64,000 bases of DNA. It comes from an uncultured Sutterella sp. Lineage in GTDB: Bacteria; Pseudomonadota; Gammaproteobacteria; Burkholderiales; Burkholderiaceae_F. Where the stretch lies: assembly GCA_900545275.1 (NCBI GenBank), contig UQYG01000001.1, positions 240,552 to 304,551 on the forward strand, given 5' to 3'. Within the stretch, counting starts at the first letter, position 1; every line of letters starts with the position of its first letter. A program made the translations under genes and the position numbers. The notes under the pieces were generated by a model that was given only the letters and a program-made list of their open reading frames with translations, searched no databases and was not told the origin of the DNA. Below are positions 62,337 to 64,000 of this stretch, piece after piece.

Positions 62337-63143
62337 TTATTGCGGTTGCACGCCGATGAGGCAGCCCGAGGTCGCGTGCGAAGCCTGCAGACGAAGAATG
62401 CAGTGCTGTCGACCCCGTTCGAGAACGGTGGCGAATCCCAGAAGGTGGCCCGTGGCCGTGAGAATCGGGTAGCGGGCGGCATCCGCGAGCGTGCGTCCTT
62501 CGTCGATGCAGTAAAGAAGCGTGTCGTTTCCTTCTTCCCTGGTATGGAAGACGCGAAGGTAGCCCTGCTTGGCAAAAAGCTTTTGCAGAGCGCGGTGCGA
62601 GAGAAAGCCCGCGAGAAGCGAAAAGAGAAAGAGACCGAGAGACAGCACCGTGACGTTCAGGGCGTCGACGCCGAAGAGGGACTCGAGATAAGAGAGGGAG
62701 GCCTTCTGCATCGCCCGCTCGTCCGAGTGTACGTGCACGGTCCATGGATCCGTTGCGTTGCCCTTGACGAGAAGTCGGACTTCATAAGATCCCGGCAGAA
62801 GCGAGGGGAGCGCATGAAGCGTGACGAGAACGTCCTTGCCCTTTTGATTGATCGCGAAGTTTTGTCCTACGAGCGAACTGGTCTGGGGCGTTACGAGAAG
62901 GGAAAAATCCGAGGGAAGAAGATCGGGACGGCCGTTGAAGGGAAGAGTCATCTCGACCTGCGTGCCGACCGTCGTGTCAAGGTGATGTTCGGGCGAGCGC
63001 AGTCCCTTCTGCAGCGCGTCGATCGACGCGACGACGCCGACGAAGGCGAAGACGAGACTCGCCCAGAGCAGCAGGCGGCGCAGAAGGCTCAGCAAGCGCA
63101 TCGGCGTCGGAAGTGCGGATTGGCTTCGTACAGGGTTCGCCAT
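62337..63143 (-). CDS. Two-helix membrane protein of unknown function
   Basis: 268 residues, not recognised. After a short N-terminus, a basic patch and hydrophobic helix (MRLLSLLRR, then LLLWASLVFAFVGVVASI) cross the membrane. Residues about 42-165 form an extracytoplasmic, beta-rich domain (VEMTLPFNGRPDLL, LLPGSYEVRLLVKG). A second helix (VTVLSLGLFLFSLLAGFL, about 172-190) returns to the cytoplasm, where a tail of about 75 residues begins HRALQKLFAKQGYLRVFHTRE. This is the layout of a receptor or anchor protein. It is a single gene between tRNA-fMet and the rRNA operon. ATG codons at 63143 or 63101 are both possible starts. Confidence 0.7.
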   Translation of the reverse strand: MANPVRSQSALPTPMRLLSLLRRLLLWASLVFAFVGVVASIDALQKGLRSPEHHLDTTVGTQVEMTLPFNGRPDLLPSDFSLLVTPQTSSLVGQNFAINQKGKDVLVTLHALPSLLPGSYEVRLLVKGNATDPWTVHVHSDERAMQKASLSYLESLFGVDALNVTVLSLGLFLFSLLAGFLSHRALQKLFAKQGYLRVFHTREEGNDTLLYCIDEGRTLADAARYPILTATGHLLGFATVLERGRQHCILRLQASHATSGCLIGVQPQ

Positions 63144-63395
63144 GAAAGAAATGTCCGTCGGTATAAGGGCAAGAAATCAGCCTACATTCTAGGGATGGAG
63201 CGCCAAATTGCATCGTCCCGCTTCTTGGGTTGAGTACCTAACGAGGGTGATCCGACGCAACGAGATGCGAAAGAAGTTCGATTTATGGAAATTTTCTTCG
63301 CGAAATCTAGGCGAAATCGCTTAGAGCGCAGAGGAGGGTAAAGAGAGGAAAGCGGTAGGTCGCATAAAAAATTCAAAAAATTTTCAAAAAGACCC

Positions 63396-63424
63396 TTGAC
63401 AAGATTTGAAGATTGTGGCAAAAT
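63396..63424 (+). promoter_or_regulatory. rrn P1-type promoter with AT-rich UP element
   Basis: TTGACA, 17-base spacer, CAAAAT. Directly upstream (about 63366-63391) lies a run of A and T tracts that fits an UP element. The region 63144-63395 upstream contains no supportable gene. Confidence 0.8.
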
Positions 63425-63433
63425 TCGCATCCT

Positions 63434-63463
63434 TCGCTGCTTCGACAGCGACAGCTCTTTAAC
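63434..63463 (+). promoter_or_regulatory. rRNA antitermination site (boxB-like hairpin and boxA)
   Basis: TCGCTG (63434-63439) pairs with CAGCGA (63446-63451), forming a boxB-like hairpin, followed by the boxA sequence GCTCTTTAAC (63454-63463). This is the usual order in rrn leaders bound by Nus factors. From here to 63643 the leader holds no other recognised element. Confidence 0.8.
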
Positions 63464-63643
63464 AATTCGAATTCAACGAACCGATAAGTGTGAGCATCGG
63501 CGGTTGTTCTGCGAAGACGGTCTTCCTGCGGGAAGACAAAGGACTCAAAGAAACTTACGATGTTCGCGCTTTGAAGGAAAGCAGAAAGACGGAAAATTCA
63601 TTTTTCCTCTTTCAATTCCGGCGAAGAGCGACAAACAGAGATT

Positions 63644-64000
<357 letters not shown>

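Overview
The window is chromosomal DNA of a Gram-negative bacterium, most likely a betaproteobacterium of the order Burkholderiales close to Sutterellaceae. The evidence is the partial 16S rRNA at the right edge, the pepA-holC-valS and yicC-gmk-rpoZ-spoT gene orders, a glnA-ntrB-ntrC block behind a sigma-54 promoter, and YggX. The taxonomic call is inference. Most of the window is GC-rich, densely packed housekeeping DNA. Two stretches (about 8.1-11.9 kb and 43.4-48.7 kb) are visibly AT-rich and look acquired. No transposase, integrase or CRISPR array was seen.

Layout. 1-8.1 kb: the end of a beta-hydroxyacid dehydrogenase gene, a glutaminyl-tRNA synthetase with an unusual insertion, a secreted FMN-binding protein with its presumed flavin transferase ApbE, and DnaE. 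8.1-11.9 kb: an AT-rich surface-glycan operon on the minus strand (GT4, GT2, and a UDP-galactopyranose mutase interrupted by a one-base shift in an A7 tract). 11.9-19.9 kb: argH, a tRNA Pro-Arg-His cluster, a small WYL-like protein, the pepA-holC-(unknown)-valS operon, and tRNA-Ala. 20-31.5 kb: a TDT/SLAC1-type transporter with a divergent LysR gene, greB, then spoT, rpoZ, gmk and yicC on the minus strand, and rph-rdgB-hemW and glnA on the plus strand. 31.5-35.1 kb: ntrB, ntrC and an rlmN gene.

35.2-39.5 kb holds a two-gene unit I consider one of the two most interesting parts. A membrane-anchored CDP-glycerol glycerophosphotransferase-like protein is followed 3 bases later by a 977-residue protein. 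That protein joins a YidC/Oxa1-like membrane domain, which lacks the conserved groove arginine, to further membrane segments and a periplasmic sulfatase/LtaS-like catalytic domain. Together they suggest glycerol-phosphate polymer synthesis and transfer in a Gram-negative envelope. xthA, prlC and folD follow on the minus strand.

43.4-48.7 kb is the second highlight, a putative defence island. A 1364-residue protein begins with a HigA-type antitoxin DNA-binding domain fused to a PD-(D/E)XK nuclease-like domain and a long helical body, downstream of a perfect HigA-style palindrome. It is followed by an Abi_C/HEPN-type abortive-infection protein. 48.7-64 kb returns to core genes: a FixL/FixJ-type two-component pair, rpiA, yggX, hrpA, a PBP7-like endopeptidase with a lysine-alanine-rich linker, a fused NarI/HdrD-type iron-sulfur oxidoreductase, pyrD, initiator tRNA-Met, an unknown membrane protein, and an rrn promoter and leader leading into 16S rRNA cut by the window end.
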